A stretch of 64,000 nucleotides of DNA from Zhihengliuella sp. Its GTDB lineage: Bacteria; Actinomycetota; Actinomycetes; Actinomycetales; Micrococcaceae. The DNA lies in assembly GCF_031178195.1 (NCBI RefSeq), contig NZ_JAPSJL010000012.1, forward strand, positions 1 through 64,000. The letters are read 5' to 3'. The notes under the pieces are model-generated. The model saw nothing but the letters and a program-made list of their open reading frames with translations. It had not been told where the DNA came from and ran no database searches. A program made the position numbers and the translations under genes. Below, piece by piece: positions 9,604 to 20,826 of this stretch (position 1 is the stretch's first letter; each line of letters starts with the position of its first letter).

Positions 9604-11631
9604 TCAGTCCGCCGGGCTCCGCTCGCCCGGCTCCGGGAGGGCATCCGAGGACGGCACCGTCTCGGCCGCAGGAGCCGAGTCCGCCGACACCCCGGCCTCG
9701 GACGGAGTGTCCGCCACGGGCGCGGGAACGGTGGCGAGCGTGCGGGTCAGGGAATCCGCCAGGGAGGGCCCGATCCCGGGCACGGCCAGGAAGTCCTCGC
9801 GCGAGGCGGCCCGCATGCGCTTCAGGGACCCGAAGTGCTTGAGGACCGCGGCCCGCTTGGCCGGGCCGAGGCCCGGGACCTCGTCGAGGACGCTCGCCAC
9901 CATGGACTGGGAGCGCTTCCTGCGGTGGAACGTGATCGCGAACCGGTGGGCCTCGTCGCGCACCCGCTGGAGCAGGTAGAGCGCCTGCGACGCCCGCGGG
10001 AGGATGACGGGGAACTCGTCGTCGGGGAGCCAGACCTCCTCCAGCCGCTTGGCGAGTCCGACGACGTACACGTCGTCGATGCCCAGGTCCCTCAGCGCGC
10101 GGCTCGCCGCGGCGACCTGCGGCGGACCTCCGTCGACCACCACGAGGGACGGCGGGTAGGCGAACTTCTTGACCTCTGCGTCGGCGGCGTCGTCCCCGAT
10201 CTCCCCCGAGACCAGGGGCGTCGCATTGGTCTGCTCCTCGAGGTAGCGGCGGAAGCGCCGGGTGATGACGTCGTACATGGCGGACGTGTCGTCGCGCGCA
10301 GCCTCGCCGGTAATCGAGAACTTGCGGTAGTCCGACTTCTTCGGCAGCCCGTCCTCGACCACCACCATGGACGCGACCACGTTGGTGCCGCCCACGTGCG
10401 AGATGTCGTAGCACTCGATGCGCATCAGCGGGGTCGGGACGCCGAGGGTCTCCTGCAGCTCCTGCAGCGCGGCCGAGCGGGTGGTGATGTCGCCGGCGCG
10501 CCGGGACTTGTGCAGCCGCAGGGCCTGTTCCGCGTTCTCCCGCACCGTCTCCATGAGGGCGGCCTTCTCGCCACGCCGCGGCACGCGCAGGTTCACGGCC
10601 GCCCCGCGGAGCGATTTCAGCCACTCCCCGAGCTGGGTCGCGTCGTCCGGTTCGATGGGGACGAGGATCTCCCGCGGCAGGCGGTCCCCGCCGGCGTCCG
10701 ACCCGTAGACCTGCTGCAGCAGATGGGTGACGAACTCCCCCGGCGTCGAGTCCTCGACCTTCTCGACGACCCAACCGCGCTGGCCGCGGATCCGGCCGTT
10801 GCGGACGTGGAAGACCTGGACGGCGGCCTCCAGCTCGTCCTCGGCGAGGGCGAAGATGTCCGCCTCGGTGTCCTCGGCGAGGACGACGGCGTTGCGCTCG
10901 AAGACCCGTTTGAGGGCCTCGACGTCGTCGCGCAGCCGGGCGGCCTTCTCGTATTCCATCGCGGCGGCGGCCTCGCCCATCTGCCGCTCGAGGGAGCGGA
11001 TGAACTTGGTGCCCTCGCCGCCCATGAACTGGCAGAGCTCGGCGGCGAGCTCGCGGTGGTCCTCGGGGCTGATGCGGCCGACGCACGGCGCGGCGCACTT
11101 GTCGATGTAGCCCAGCAGACACGGCCGGCCGGTCTGCTCGGCCCGGCGGAAGACGCCGGCGCTGCACGTGCGCACCGGGAAGACCCGCAGGAGCGTGTCC
11201 AGCGTCTCGCGGATCGCGCGGGCCGGGTAGAACGGGCCGAAGTACTTCACGTCCTTGCGCCGGTCCCCGCGCATGACCTGGGCGCGCGGGTACTTCTCGC
11301 CCATCGTGACGGCGAGGTAGGGGTAGGACTTGTCGTCGCGGAAGACGATGTTGAACCGCGGCGTGAACTCCTTGATCCACGTGTACTCGAGCTGGAGCGC
11401 CTCGAGCTCGCTGCCGACGACGGTCCACTCGACGCTGGACGCGGTGTGGACCATGGCGTGGGTCTTGGGGCCGAGCTGTCCCGGATTCACGAAATAGGAG
11501 CTCAGGCGCGAGCGCAGGTTCTTGGCCTTGCCCACGTACACCACCCGACCGCTGGGGTCCCGGAACCGATAGACGCCGGGCCGGGTCGGGATGTCCTGGG
11601 TGCGCGGACGGTAGCTCCGCGGATCAGCCAT
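9604..11631 (-). CDS. uvrC: UvrABC excinuclease subunit C
   Basis: A 675-residue UvrC. It makes both incisions around a DNA lesion once UvrA and UvrB have marked it. Domain order: GIY-YIG nuclease (RPGVYRFRDPSGRVVYVGKA, residues 17-36), a cysteine-containing segment (CLLGYIDKCAAPC), the UVR motif that binds UvrB, the RNase H-like nuclease (ECYDISHVGG and following acidic residues), and tandem helix-hairpin-helices (VPGLGPAKRAA, VPGIGPSLAD). A 45-residue low-complexity tail follows. The ATG at 11631 has GGGGGAGGA 7 nt upstream, so an in-frame ATG 12 codons earlier is not used. Confidence 0.97.
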   Translation of the reverse strand: MADPRSYRPRTQDIPTRPGVYRFRDPSGRVVYVGKAKNLRSRLSSYFVNPGQLGPKTHAMVHTASSVEWTVVGSELEALQLEYTWIKEFTPRFNIVFRDDKSYPYLAVTMGEKYPRAQVMRGDRRKDVKYFGPFYPARAIRETLDTLLRVFPVRTCSAGVFRRAEQTGRPCLLGYIDKCAAPCVGRISPEDHRELAAELCQFMGGEGTKFIRSLERQMGEAAAAMEYEKAARLRDDVEALKRVFERNAVVLAEDTEADIFALAEDELEAAVQVFHVRNGRIRGQRGWVVEKVEDSTPGEFVTHLLQQVYGSDAGGDRLPREILVPIEPDDATQLGEWLKSLRGAAVNLRVPRRGEKAALMETVRENAEQALRLHKSRRAGDITTRSAALQELQETLGVPTPLMRIECYDISHVGGTNVVASMVVVEDGLPKKSDYRKFSITGEAARDDTSAMYDVITRRFRRYLEEQTNATPLVSGEIGDDAADAEVKKFAYPPSLVVVDGGPPQVAAASRALRDLGIDDVYVVGLAKRLEEVWLPDDEFPVILPRASQALYLLQRVRDEAHRFAITFHRRKRSQSMVASVLDEVPGLGPAKRAAVLKHFGSLKRMRAASREDFLAVPGIGPSLADSLTRTLATVPAPVADTPSEAGVSADSAPAAETVPSSDALPEPGERSPAD

Positions 11632-11672
11632 GCAGTCGTCCTCCCCCTGGGATGTCGGTGGCGGCACCGCTC

Positions 11673-12341
11673 CTAGGTGCCGGTGGGTGCCTGATTGTAC
11701 CGATCACTGCGCTCCTGACCGCTGAGCTCTGCGATGGCGTCGACGATCCGGTCGGTCGCCTGGCGGCGCGCGGGCAGCGGATGCTTGGCGCCGAGGTGCT
11801 CGAACCGCAGCGGCTCCCCGATCCGCATCGTGAAGTGCTGGGGGCGGACGCGGTTGGAGCCTGCCGGCTGCAGCTTCTCGGTGCCGATCAGTCCGACGGG
11901 CACGACCGGGGCCCCGGTGGTGAGGGCGAGCCACCCGACGCCGGTGCGCCCCCGGTAGAGCAATCCGTCACGGGACCGGGTGCCCTCGGGGTAGATGCCG
12001 ATGGCGTCGCCGGCCTCGAGGATCTCGACCAGCTTGTCGAGAGCTGCCACGGAGGCGGCCTGCTCGCCGCGCTCGACCGGGATGGAGCCGACCGACTCGA
12101 AGAAGGCCTTCATGGCGCGGCCCTTGGCGCCGGGCGTCGTGAAGTACTCGGCCTTGGCGAAGAAGGCCACGGGGCGCGGCATGAGCGCCTGGATGATCAC
12201 GCTGTCCAGGAAGGACAGGTGGTTGGAGGCCGCGATGAACGGCCCCTCGGCAGGGACGTTCTCCAGCCCGGTGACGGTAGGCCGACAGAGGGTCTTCACG
12301 CCTCCGCGGACGGTCGCCCGCACACCCTTGAAGACGTCCAT
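11673..12341 (-). CDS. 1-acyl-sn-glycerol-3-phosphate acyltransferase (PlsC family)
   Basis: A 222-residue PlsC-type acyltransferase that should move an acyl chain to the 2-position of lysophosphatidic acid during phospholipid synthesis. The catalytic HX4D motif is in SNHLSFLDS (near residue 45) and the substrate motif YPEGTRS is near residue 110. It starts as TGATG over the stop of the HAD phosphatase gene, so the two are coupled. The frame extends 65 codons upstream inside the phosphatase gene, but the MDVFKGVRATVR start gives the normal family length. Confidence 0.92.
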   Translation of the reverse strand: MDVFKGVRATVRGGVKTLCRPTVTGLENVPAEGPFIAASNHLSFLDSVIIQALMPRPVAFFAKAEYFTTPGAKGRAMKAFFESVGSIPVERGEQAASVAALDKLVEILEAGDAIGIYPEGTRSRDGLLYRGRTGVGWLALTTGAPVVPVGLIGTEKLQPAGSNRVRPQHFTMRIGEPLRFEHLGAKHPLPARRQATDRIVDAIAELSGQERSDRYNQAPTGT

Positions 12342-13117
12342 CAGCGCGCCTCCTCGGAGCCGGTCCCGGCCACGGCCGGGGCGTCGCCGCTCTCCGCAGC
12401 GGAGGCGAGACCAACGGCGTCCGGCAGCAGGCGACCGAGTGCGGTCCGCAGCGCCTCGGCGTCGGACGCGATGGCGTCTGCGCCGGCTGCTGCCAGCTCG
12501 CCCTCGGGCGCGTAGCCCCACTCCACCCCGATGCACGGCAGGGCGTGGGCGTGCGCGCCCTCGACGTCGAAGTACCGGTCGCCGACCATGACGGCCCGGC
12601 GGCCGCGTTCCTCCGGGTCGATCTCGGCGAGGCCGAGGGCGGTGAGAGCCTCCCCCACGATGGCTGCCTTGCCAGCGTGTGGCTTGGCCTCGTCGGGGTC
12701 GGCGCCGTGGATGGTCTCGAAGAGTCCGACGATGCCCTGGATGCGCATCAGGCGGCGGGCCATGTCCACGGGCTTGGAGGTGGCGACGGCACGGGCGACG
12801 CCGCGCCGGCCGAGGTCCTCGAGCAAGTCGACGATCCCCGGGTACACGCGGCTGGCGGCCATGCCGTGGGCGAGATAGCCCGCCCGGTAGTGCTCGATGA
12901 TGCTCTGGACGTCCTCGGGGCGGACGCCGGGGACCGCGGCGACGCTCGTCGCCAGCGGGGGGCCGATCATCGCGTCCAGGACCTGCTGCGTCGGGACGGG
13001 CACGCCGTGGGCGGCCAGCGCCTCGGCGAGGCCGGTGGTGATGGCGCCCGCGGGGTCGACGAGCGTGCCGTCGAGATCGAACACGACGGCGCTCCGGGCG
13101 GCGGGGGCGGGATTCAT
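12341..13117 (-). CDS. HAD-family phosphatase, phosphoglycolate-phosphatase-like
   Basis: A 258-residue HAD hydrolase with all four motifs: I, VFDLDGTLVDP with the nucleophile Asp; II, ATSKP; III, KPHAGKA; IV, MVGDRYFDVEGA. A helical cap follows motif I. It resembles phosphoglycolate phosphatase (Gph) and related beta-phosphoglucomutase-like enzymes; the substrate cannot be assigned. Coupling to an acyltransferase gene hints at a lipid or salvage role but this is weak. The start is uncertain: GTG 13120 and ATG 13117 adjoin and neither has a strong ribosome binding site. Confidence 0.85.
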   Translation of the reverse strand: MNPAPAARSAVVFDLDGTLVDPAGAITTGLAEALAAHGVPVPTQQVLDAMIGPPLATSVAAVPGVRPEDVQSIIEHYRAGYLAHGMAASRVYPGIVDLLEDLGRRGVARAVATSKPVDMARRLMRIQGIVGLFETIHGADPDEAKPHAGKAAIVGEALTALGLAEIDPEERGRRAVMVGDRYFDVEGAHAHALPCIGVEWGYAPEGELAAAGADAIASDAEALRTALGRLLPDAVGLASAAESGDAPAVAGTGSEEAR

Positions 13118-13226
13118 CACCGGGTTATTCTGCCATGCCGGGGCGGGGACCGGCGTCGTCCATTCCTGACACGGCATACGCGGGACGTGGTCCGCTGCGC
13201 GCCGGCCCCGGTCCCCGACCCGCCCG

Positions 13227-16127
<2,901 letters not shown>

Positions 16128-16134
16128 ATCCTAA

Positions 16135-16150
16135 TCGAAGGTTCCTTCGA
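16135..16150 (-). promoter_or_regulatory. Degenerate SOS (LexA) box-like palindrome upstream of uvrA
   Basis: TCGAAGGTTCCTTCGA is a 7-bp inverted repeat around a 2-bp centre, 8 nt before the uvrA GTG. The actinobacterial LexA box is TCGAAC-N4-GTTCGA; this site agrees at 10 of the 12 defined positions and differs symmetrically at positions 6 and 11. uvrA is a classic LexA target in other bacteria. The change of both inner positions may abolish LexA binding, so this is tentative. Confidence 0.35.
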
Positions 16151-16198
16151 ACCCGGCCGGGTCCGCTGTGCGTTCGCCCTCGGCGTGGGCCGCCCCGG

Positions 16199-16567
16199 TC
16201 ACCTGCGGCGGGCGAGGGCGGCCCGGAGGTACTCCACCGCCGTGCCGTCGTCGAACCCGGACTGCACGACGGCGTCCGCGTACCGGTCCGCCGCCGCGGC
16301 GAGCCGGGCCCGCTGGTCCCCCACGCCGGCCTGGACGACCGTCCCGGCGCGTCCGCGCGTGGCGACGACCCCGGCCGCCTCGAGCTCCTTGTAGGCCCGG
16401 GCGACGGTGTTCACCGCGACGCCGAGATCCGCGGCGAGCGTCCGCACGGGCGGCAGGCGCGTGCCGACGGGCAGGCGGCCGTCGTCGACGGCGGCCGCGA
16501 TCCGCCGTCGGATCTCCTCGAACGGGTGCTCGGGGCCGGTCAGGTTCAAGAATCCCAGGTCAGTCAC
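16199..16567 (-). CDS. GntR-family transcriptional regulator, YtrA-like
   Basis: A 122-residue protein with an N-terminal GntR winged helix (PFEEIRRRIAAAVDDGRLPVG through GVAVNTVARAYKELEAAGVV) and only a short C-terminal helical tail. That architecture is the YtrA subfamily, which usually controls ABC transporters or membrane functions. The GTG at 16567 gives VTDLGFLNL; a TTG at 16579 is also in frame. It is divergent from the PrsW-like gene with about 25 nt between starts, and a palindrome sits in that interval, so control of itself and that protease is likely. Confidence 0.88.
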   Translation of the reverse strand: MTDLGFLNLTGPEHPFEEIRRRIAAAVDDGRLPVGTRLPPVRTLAADLGVAVNTVARAYKELEAAGVVATRGRAGTVVQAGVGDQRARLAAAADRYADAVVQSGFDDGTAVEYLRAALARRR

Positions 16568-16570
16568 GAC

Positions 16571-16584
16571 CCTAGCCAACTAGG
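16571..16584. promoter_or_regulatory. Palindrome between divergent gntR and prsW-like genes (candidate operator)
   Basis: CCTAG-CCAA-CTAGG is a perfect 5-bp inverted repeat in the 25-bp interval separating the two starts. It overlaps the likely -10 element TAGGCT (16581-16586) of the plus-strand gene, which is followed by 6 nt and then the ATG, the geometry of a leaderless actinobacterial promoter. A dimeric GntR protein bound here would block both genes. Confidence 0.4.
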
Positions 16585-16592
16585 CTGGGCGC

Positions 16593-17789
16593 ATGAGCGC
16601 AAGCGTCCCGCCCATCCCCCGCCCGGCCGACGTGTTCGGCACCCCGGCCGCCGTCTCGACGCCCGGTGGGATCGCCTTGGCCGGCGTGGCCGCGACGGGC
16701 GCCTCGGCCCGGAGGCACGAGGCTCGCGTGGCGGTCTTCCTGGCCGCGACGCTGGCGGTGCTGTTCCTCACGGTGCGCTGGGTCGCCGACGTGGTGACGC
16801 CCGGGAGCCTCTTCGTCGTGTCGCTGCTGGCCCTGGTGCCGCTGTCCATCTGCTGGTTCGGACTGCGCTGGGTGGATCGCTGGGACCCGGAGCCATGGCC
16901 CCCGCTGGCGGCCGCGCTGACGTGGGGCGCCGGCGCCTCGATCGCGGGGACGCTGCTGATCGGCGACCCGTTCGCGCGGATCGTGATGCCGCTGACGAGC
17001 ATGAGCGATCCGGACCTCTTCGGGGCGGTCGTCCAGGCGCCGATCGTGGAGGAGCTCTGCAAGGGGCTGGGCATCGTGCTGATCTTCCTGCTCGCTCGCT
17101 GGCAGTTCGACGGCCCGGTGGACGGTGTGGTGTACGGGGGGCTCGTCGGGGCCGGCTTCGCCTTCACGGAGAACCTGCTCTATCTTGCATCCGCGCTGGC
17201 CGAGGCCCCGGGGGTCCTCGTCGAGACCTTCCTGCTGCGCGGGGTGTTCAGCCCCTTCGCCCACGTCTCGTTCTCGATCTTCATGGGGGCCGCACTCGGG
17301 TTGGCGAACGTGCGCGGTCGTCGGCGGTGGCCGCTCTATCTCGCGGGTGGATACGCGTTGGCCGTGGCCGGGCACCTGCTCTGGAACGGCGGATTGGCGA
17401 TCGGCTTCGACTCGTTCCTCTCGTTCTATCTCACCCTCCAGGTCCCCCTGTTCCTGATCCTCATCGGCCTGGTGCTGTGGCTGCGGCGTCTGGAGCGGAG
17501 TCGGATCGGCGAGCGCCTGAGTCAGTTCGCGGGGGCGGGCTGGCTCGACCCCGCCGAGGTGGCCGCCTTCGCGACGCCGGAGGGTCGCCGACAGGCGAAG
17601 CGGTGGGGGCGCGGTAGCGGACGGGCGGCCGAGGTGGACCGGTTGACGCGGACGGCCGTGCGGCTGGCGGAGGTACGGCAGCGCATCGAGTGCGGGAACC
17701 ACGACGTCCGGCTGATCGAGCGGCAGGAGCAGCTGCTGCGGCGCTTGGTCGGGGACCGGGAGGCCGTGCTGGCGACACCCCGCCCGTAG
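16593..17789 (+). CDS. PrsW-family intramembrane metalloprotease
   Basis: A 398-residue polytopic membrane protein. Eight or so hydrophobic helices span about residues 45-300. The family's catalytic features are present: VEELCKG (glutamate pair), FAFTENLLYL (EN motif) and FAHVSFSIFMG (histidine). PrsW of Bacillus cleaves the anti-sigma factor RsiW; actinobacterial relatives have unknown substrates. A cytoplasmic, charged C-terminal tail of about 100 residues follows. No ribosome binding site is visible; TAGGCT-N6-ATG suggests a leaderless mRNA. Confidence 0.88.
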   Translation: MSASVPPIPRPADVFGTPAAVSTPGGIALAGVAATGASARRHEARVAVFLAATLAVLFLTVRWVADVVTPGSLFVVSLLALVPLSICWFGLRWVDRWDPEPWPPLAAALTWGAGASIAGTLLIGDPFARIVMPLTSMSDPDLFGAVVQAPIVEELCKGLGIVLIFLLARWQFDGPVDGVVYGGLVGAGFAFTENLLYLASALAEAPGVLVETFLLRGVFSPFAHVSFSIFMGAALGLANVRGRRRWPLYLAGGYALAVAGHLLWNGGLAIGFDSFLSFYLTLQVPLFLILIGLVLWLRRLERSRIGERLSQFAGAGWLDPAEVAAFATPEGRRQAKRWGRGSGRAAEVDRLTRTAVRLAEVRQRIECGNHDVRLIERQEQLLRRLVGDREAVLATPRP

Positions 17790-17815
17790 CCGGCCGTGCC
17801 CGCTCCTCCCCGGGG

Positions 17816-18319
17816 TCAGCCGACTTGGTGCAGCCAGCGGACGGGCGCCCCCTCGGAGGCGTGGCGGAAGGGCTCGAGCTCCTCGTCCCAGGCCTCCCCG
17901 AGGGCGAGGGAGAGCTCGTGATAGACGGCCGCGGGATCGCCCAACCCCTGCTCATAGGCGAACCGGATGCGATCCTCGCCGACGACGATGTTGCCCGCGG
18001 CGTCCGTGGTGGCGTGGAAGATGCCCAGCTCGGGCGTGTGCGACCAGCGGCTGCCGTCGGTACCGGCGCTCGGCTCCTCGGTGACCTCGAAGCGCAGGTG
18101 GGCCCAGCCCCGCAGCGCGGACGCCAGCCGTGCACCGGTCCCCTGCGGGCCGGTCCACTCGACCTCGGCCCGGTACATTCCGGGCGCGGCAGGCTGAGGT
18201 ATCCACGCGAGGTCCGTCCGCTGGTCGACGACGGAACCGATGGCCCACTCGATATGAGGGCACAGCGCAGTGGGGGCTGAGTGTACGTAGAGCACGCCCC
18301 GTGTCATGGGTGCAGACAT
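17816..18319 (-). CDS. DUF3145 domain protein
   Basis: A 167-residue soluble protein matching the actinobacteria-specific DUF3145 family in length and in the opening TRGVLYVHSAPTALCPHIEW. It is acidic, with a conserved segment WSHTPELGIFHATTDAAGNI. Function is unknown. GGAGGATGGC immediately precedes the ATG, a strong ribosome binding site. It converges with the PrsW-like gene, separated by 26 nt, and is monocistronic. Confidence 0.9.
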   Translation of the reverse strand: MSAPMTRGVLYVHSAPTALCPHIEWAIGSVVDQRTDLAWIPQPAAPGMYRAEVEWTGPQGTGARLASALRGWAHLRFEVTEEPSAGTDGSRWSHTPELGIFHATTDAAGNIVVGEDRIRFAYEQGLGDPAAVYHELSLALGEAWDEELEPFRHASEGAPVRWLHQVG

Positions 18320-18451
18320 GCCATCCTCCAGTTGCCGTTGGTACGTCTTCCCCTACGACCGACGGCTGGATGCTGGAGCGCTGAAGGATGTGTCCGGCAC
18401 TGCTGAACATTCTGCCTCAACTTGAAGCTTGGCGCCACCACCGCCCCGCGC

Positions 18452-19471
18452 TCAGGCTCGCGGATGGGCGCGCTGGTAGTTGGCGCGCAGCCGGTCGACC
18501 GAGACGTGCGTGTAGAGCTGCGTGGTGGCCAGCGACGAATGGCCCAGCAGCTCCTGGACGGCGCGCAGATCGGCCCCGCCGTCGAGCAGGTGCGTGGCCG
18601 CGGTGTGCCGGAGGGCGTGCGGGCCGGTCGCGGACGTGTCGCCGAGCCCGCGTAGCCGGTCGGCGACGACCTGCCGCGCCTGCCGCGGATCGAGGCGTCC
18701 GCCCCGGCGGCCGAGGAGCAGGGCGCTTCCGTGCGCAGTCCGTCCGTGAGCGGCCGCGTCGGCAGCGAGGGCCGGCCGCCCGCCGGAGGTCCACCGGTGG
18801 ACCGCATCCGCGGCCGGCGCTCCGAACGGCACCGTGCGCTCCTTGTCGCCCTTGCCGACGACGCGTAGCGTCCGCCGGCCGAGGTCGACGTCGTCGATGT
18901 CGAGCCCGGTGAGCTCGCTGACGCGGATCCCCGTGGCGTAGAGCAGCTCGAGCACGGCGGCGTCACGCAGCGCGAGCGCGTCGGTCACGGGGTCGCCGCC
19001 GGCCGGAGCGCCGGTGCGCTGCTCGGCTCGGCCGCCCGTGTCCTCCGCGCGTGCCTCCGCTTCCAGTGCCCCCGGGGCCGCCAGGAGCCGCTCGATCTGG
19101 CCCTGCCGGAGCACGGCCGGCAGCCGACGGCCCTTCCGCGGCGCGAGGAGCCGGGTCGACGGATCGGCCTCGATCAGGCCGTCGCGCTTCGCCCAGCCGA
19201 AGAACGTCCGTACTGCCGCAGCGCGCCGGGCCAGGGAGGCCGGCGCCGCGCCGGCGGCGTGCAGCTCGGCCATCCAACCGCGCAGGATGGCCAGGTCGAC
19301 GTCGGCGAGGCACCTGGCGCCCTGCGCGGTCGCGTACGTCAGGAGCGAGGACGCATCGGAGCGGTAGGCGCGGACCGTGTGGTCGCTGCGCCCCTGCTCC
19401 AGCCGGGCGTACCGCTCGAAGCGGGCAAGCGGCTCGTCCCACCAGGCACCCCCCTGCTCTCCACGTTCCAT
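18452..19471 (-). CDS. xerC: Tyrosine recombinase XerC
   Basis: A 339-residue site-specific recombinase that with XerD resolves chromosome dimers at dif. The N-terminal SAM-like core-binding domain spans about residues 10-105. The catalytic set is visible: Arg in ATGIRVSELTGL, His-x-x-Arg in HALRHTAATHLL, His in LLGHSSL and the nucleophile Tyr in TTQLYTHV. An insertion of about 25 residues precedes the first Arg motif, explaining the length above the usual 300. ATG 19471 is chosen; GTG 19480 is also in frame. Position after dprA is typical for a chromosomal xerC. Confidence 0.93.
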   Translation of the reverse strand: MERGEQGGAWWDEPLARFERYARLEQGRSDHTVRAYRSDASSLLTYATAQGARCLADVDLAILRGWMAELHAAGAAPASLARRAAAVRTFFGWAKRDGLIEADPSTRLLAPRKGRRLPAVLRQGQIERLLAAPGALEAEARAEDTGGRAEQRTGAPAGGDPVTDALALRDAAVLELLYATGIRVSELTGLDIDDVDLGRRTLRVVGKGDKERTVPFGAPAADAVHRWTSGGRPALAADAAAHGRTAHGSALLLGRRGGRLDPRQARQVVADRLRGLGDTSATGPHALRHTAATHLLDGGADLRAVQELLGHSSLATTQLYTHVSVDRLRANYQRAHPRA

Positions 19472-19578
19472 ACAGGCCACTCTGCCAAAGCCCGCCGCAG
19501 CGCTCGGGCCGCCACGCCGCCCGCTGCTTTCCGCGGGCCGCCGGCGTGCTCACCGTGGCGCCGCAGGGCCGGCCCGCC

Positions 19579-20826
19579 CTACCCGGAGCGACGCCACCCG
19601 CCCGCTTCCTCCACGGCGAGGCCGCGCGCCCTGAGACGCGAGAGACCCCCGAGGACGGCGCCGACGCCCAGTCCGGCGACCGAGCAGAGCTTGTCCGGCG
19701 TGGTGCGGCCCCGGGCCGGAAGCGCGTCGTAGAGCAGCAGGTCCTGGACGTCCAGCCCGTCGTGCGGTCGCCGCCCCGGATCGGAGGCGGTCGGGTCGGT
19801 ACCGTCGGCCTCGGCCCCGCGGGTGCCTGCGGGGACACCCGAGCCGGTCAGCTCGAGCACGTCCTCGGGGCGGGTGACGGCGACGGCGCAGCCCTCGCTC
19901 AGCAGCCGGTGGCAGCCCGCCGAGTTGGCGGAGAAGATGGATCCCGGGACGGCGCCGACGTCGCGGCCGATCTCGGCGGCCCGCCGCGCCGTGGTGAGGG
20001 CGCCCGAGCGCCAGCGGGCCTCCACGACGACGGTCACGCGGCAGAGTGCCGCGATCAGCCGGTTGCGCAGGAGGAACCTCCATCTCGTGGGCGAGGCGCC
20101 GGGGGGCACCTCGGCCAGCACGACCCCCTGCGAGGCGACGGCGCGGAGGAGGTCCTCATTGCCGGCGGGGTAGAAGCGATCCACGCCGCCGGCCATGACA
20201 GCGATGGTGGCCGGCCCGACGCTCCCCTGCTGGGTCGCGAGGGCGGCGCGGTGCGCGGCCGCATCGATGCCGTACGCGCCGCCGGAGACGATCACCAGCC
20301 CGCGCCCGACGAGGGGCGCGACGAGCTCGTGCGCCGCCCGCACGCCGTACTCGGTGGCGTCACGGCTGCCGACGAAGGAGACGAGCCGGTCCGCGGCTGC
20401 CCCGAGGCCCGCCGCAGCGGATTCCTGACCGCGCCACCAGAGGCAGAGCGGCGCGCCCGGGCCCAGCGCCTCGAGCTGCCGTGGCCACTCGGCATCCTCC
20501 GGGGTGAGAAGTCCGCCGCCGAGCCGTTCGATGGTGGCGAGATCCCTTTCGGGCACCGCGTCGGCCAGCCGCGGGCGCCACCGTTCCAGGCCGGCGGCGA
20601 CGTGGAGTTCGCGCCGGGTCGCGGCGGCCGCACCGAGCAGGTCGGCGACGTCCTGCTGCACGGAGGCCGGGACGGCTGGGTGCTCCCGCGCCACGAGACG
20701 CAGTGCTGCGACGGGTCCGAGCACCTGCACCAGCGCTGCTCCGGTGAGGTCGCCGGGTTCGATGAGCCGGGAGAGGGCTGCCCGGGCCCGTCGAGGGTCG
20801 TCGATCGTGCTCAGATGCTGGGTCAT
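19579..20826 (-). CDS. dprA: DNA-processing protein DprA
   Basis: A 415-residue DprA (Smf). The Rossmann-like core carries FVGSRDATEYGVRAA and VSGGAYGIDAAAHR, followed by the motif with GVDRFYPAGNEDL. A C-terminal winged-helix-like region ends the protein. DprA loads RecA on incoming single-stranded DNA during natural transformation; the gene is widespread in species not known to be competent. The ATG overlaps the comM stop by 4 nt (ATGA). Confidence 0.94.
   Translation of the reverse strand: MTQHLSTIDDPRRARAALSRLIEPGDLTGAALVQVLGPVAALRLVAREHPAVPASVQQDVADLLGAAAATRRELHVAAGLERWRPRLADAVPERDLATIERLGGGLLTPEDAEWPRQLEALGPGAPLCLWWRGQESAAAGLGAAADRLVSFVGSRDATEYGVRAAHELVAPLVGRGLVIVSGGAYGIDAAAHRAALATQQGSVGPATIAVMAGGVDRFYPAGNEDLLRAVASQGVVLAEVPPGASPTRWRFLLRNRLIAALCRVTVVVEARWRSGALTTARRAAEIGRDVGAVPGSIFSANSAGCHRLLSEGCAVAVTRPEDVLELTGSGVPAGTRGAEADGTDPTASDPGRRPHDGLDVQDLLLYDALPARGRTTPDKLCSVAGLGVGAVLGGLSRLRARGLAVEEAGGWRRSG

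Noticed and set aside
18452-19471. Integrase marking a mobile element
   Set aside because: The tyrosine recombinase is in the conserved dprA-xerC position, has normal composition, and no att repeats or phage genes are near.
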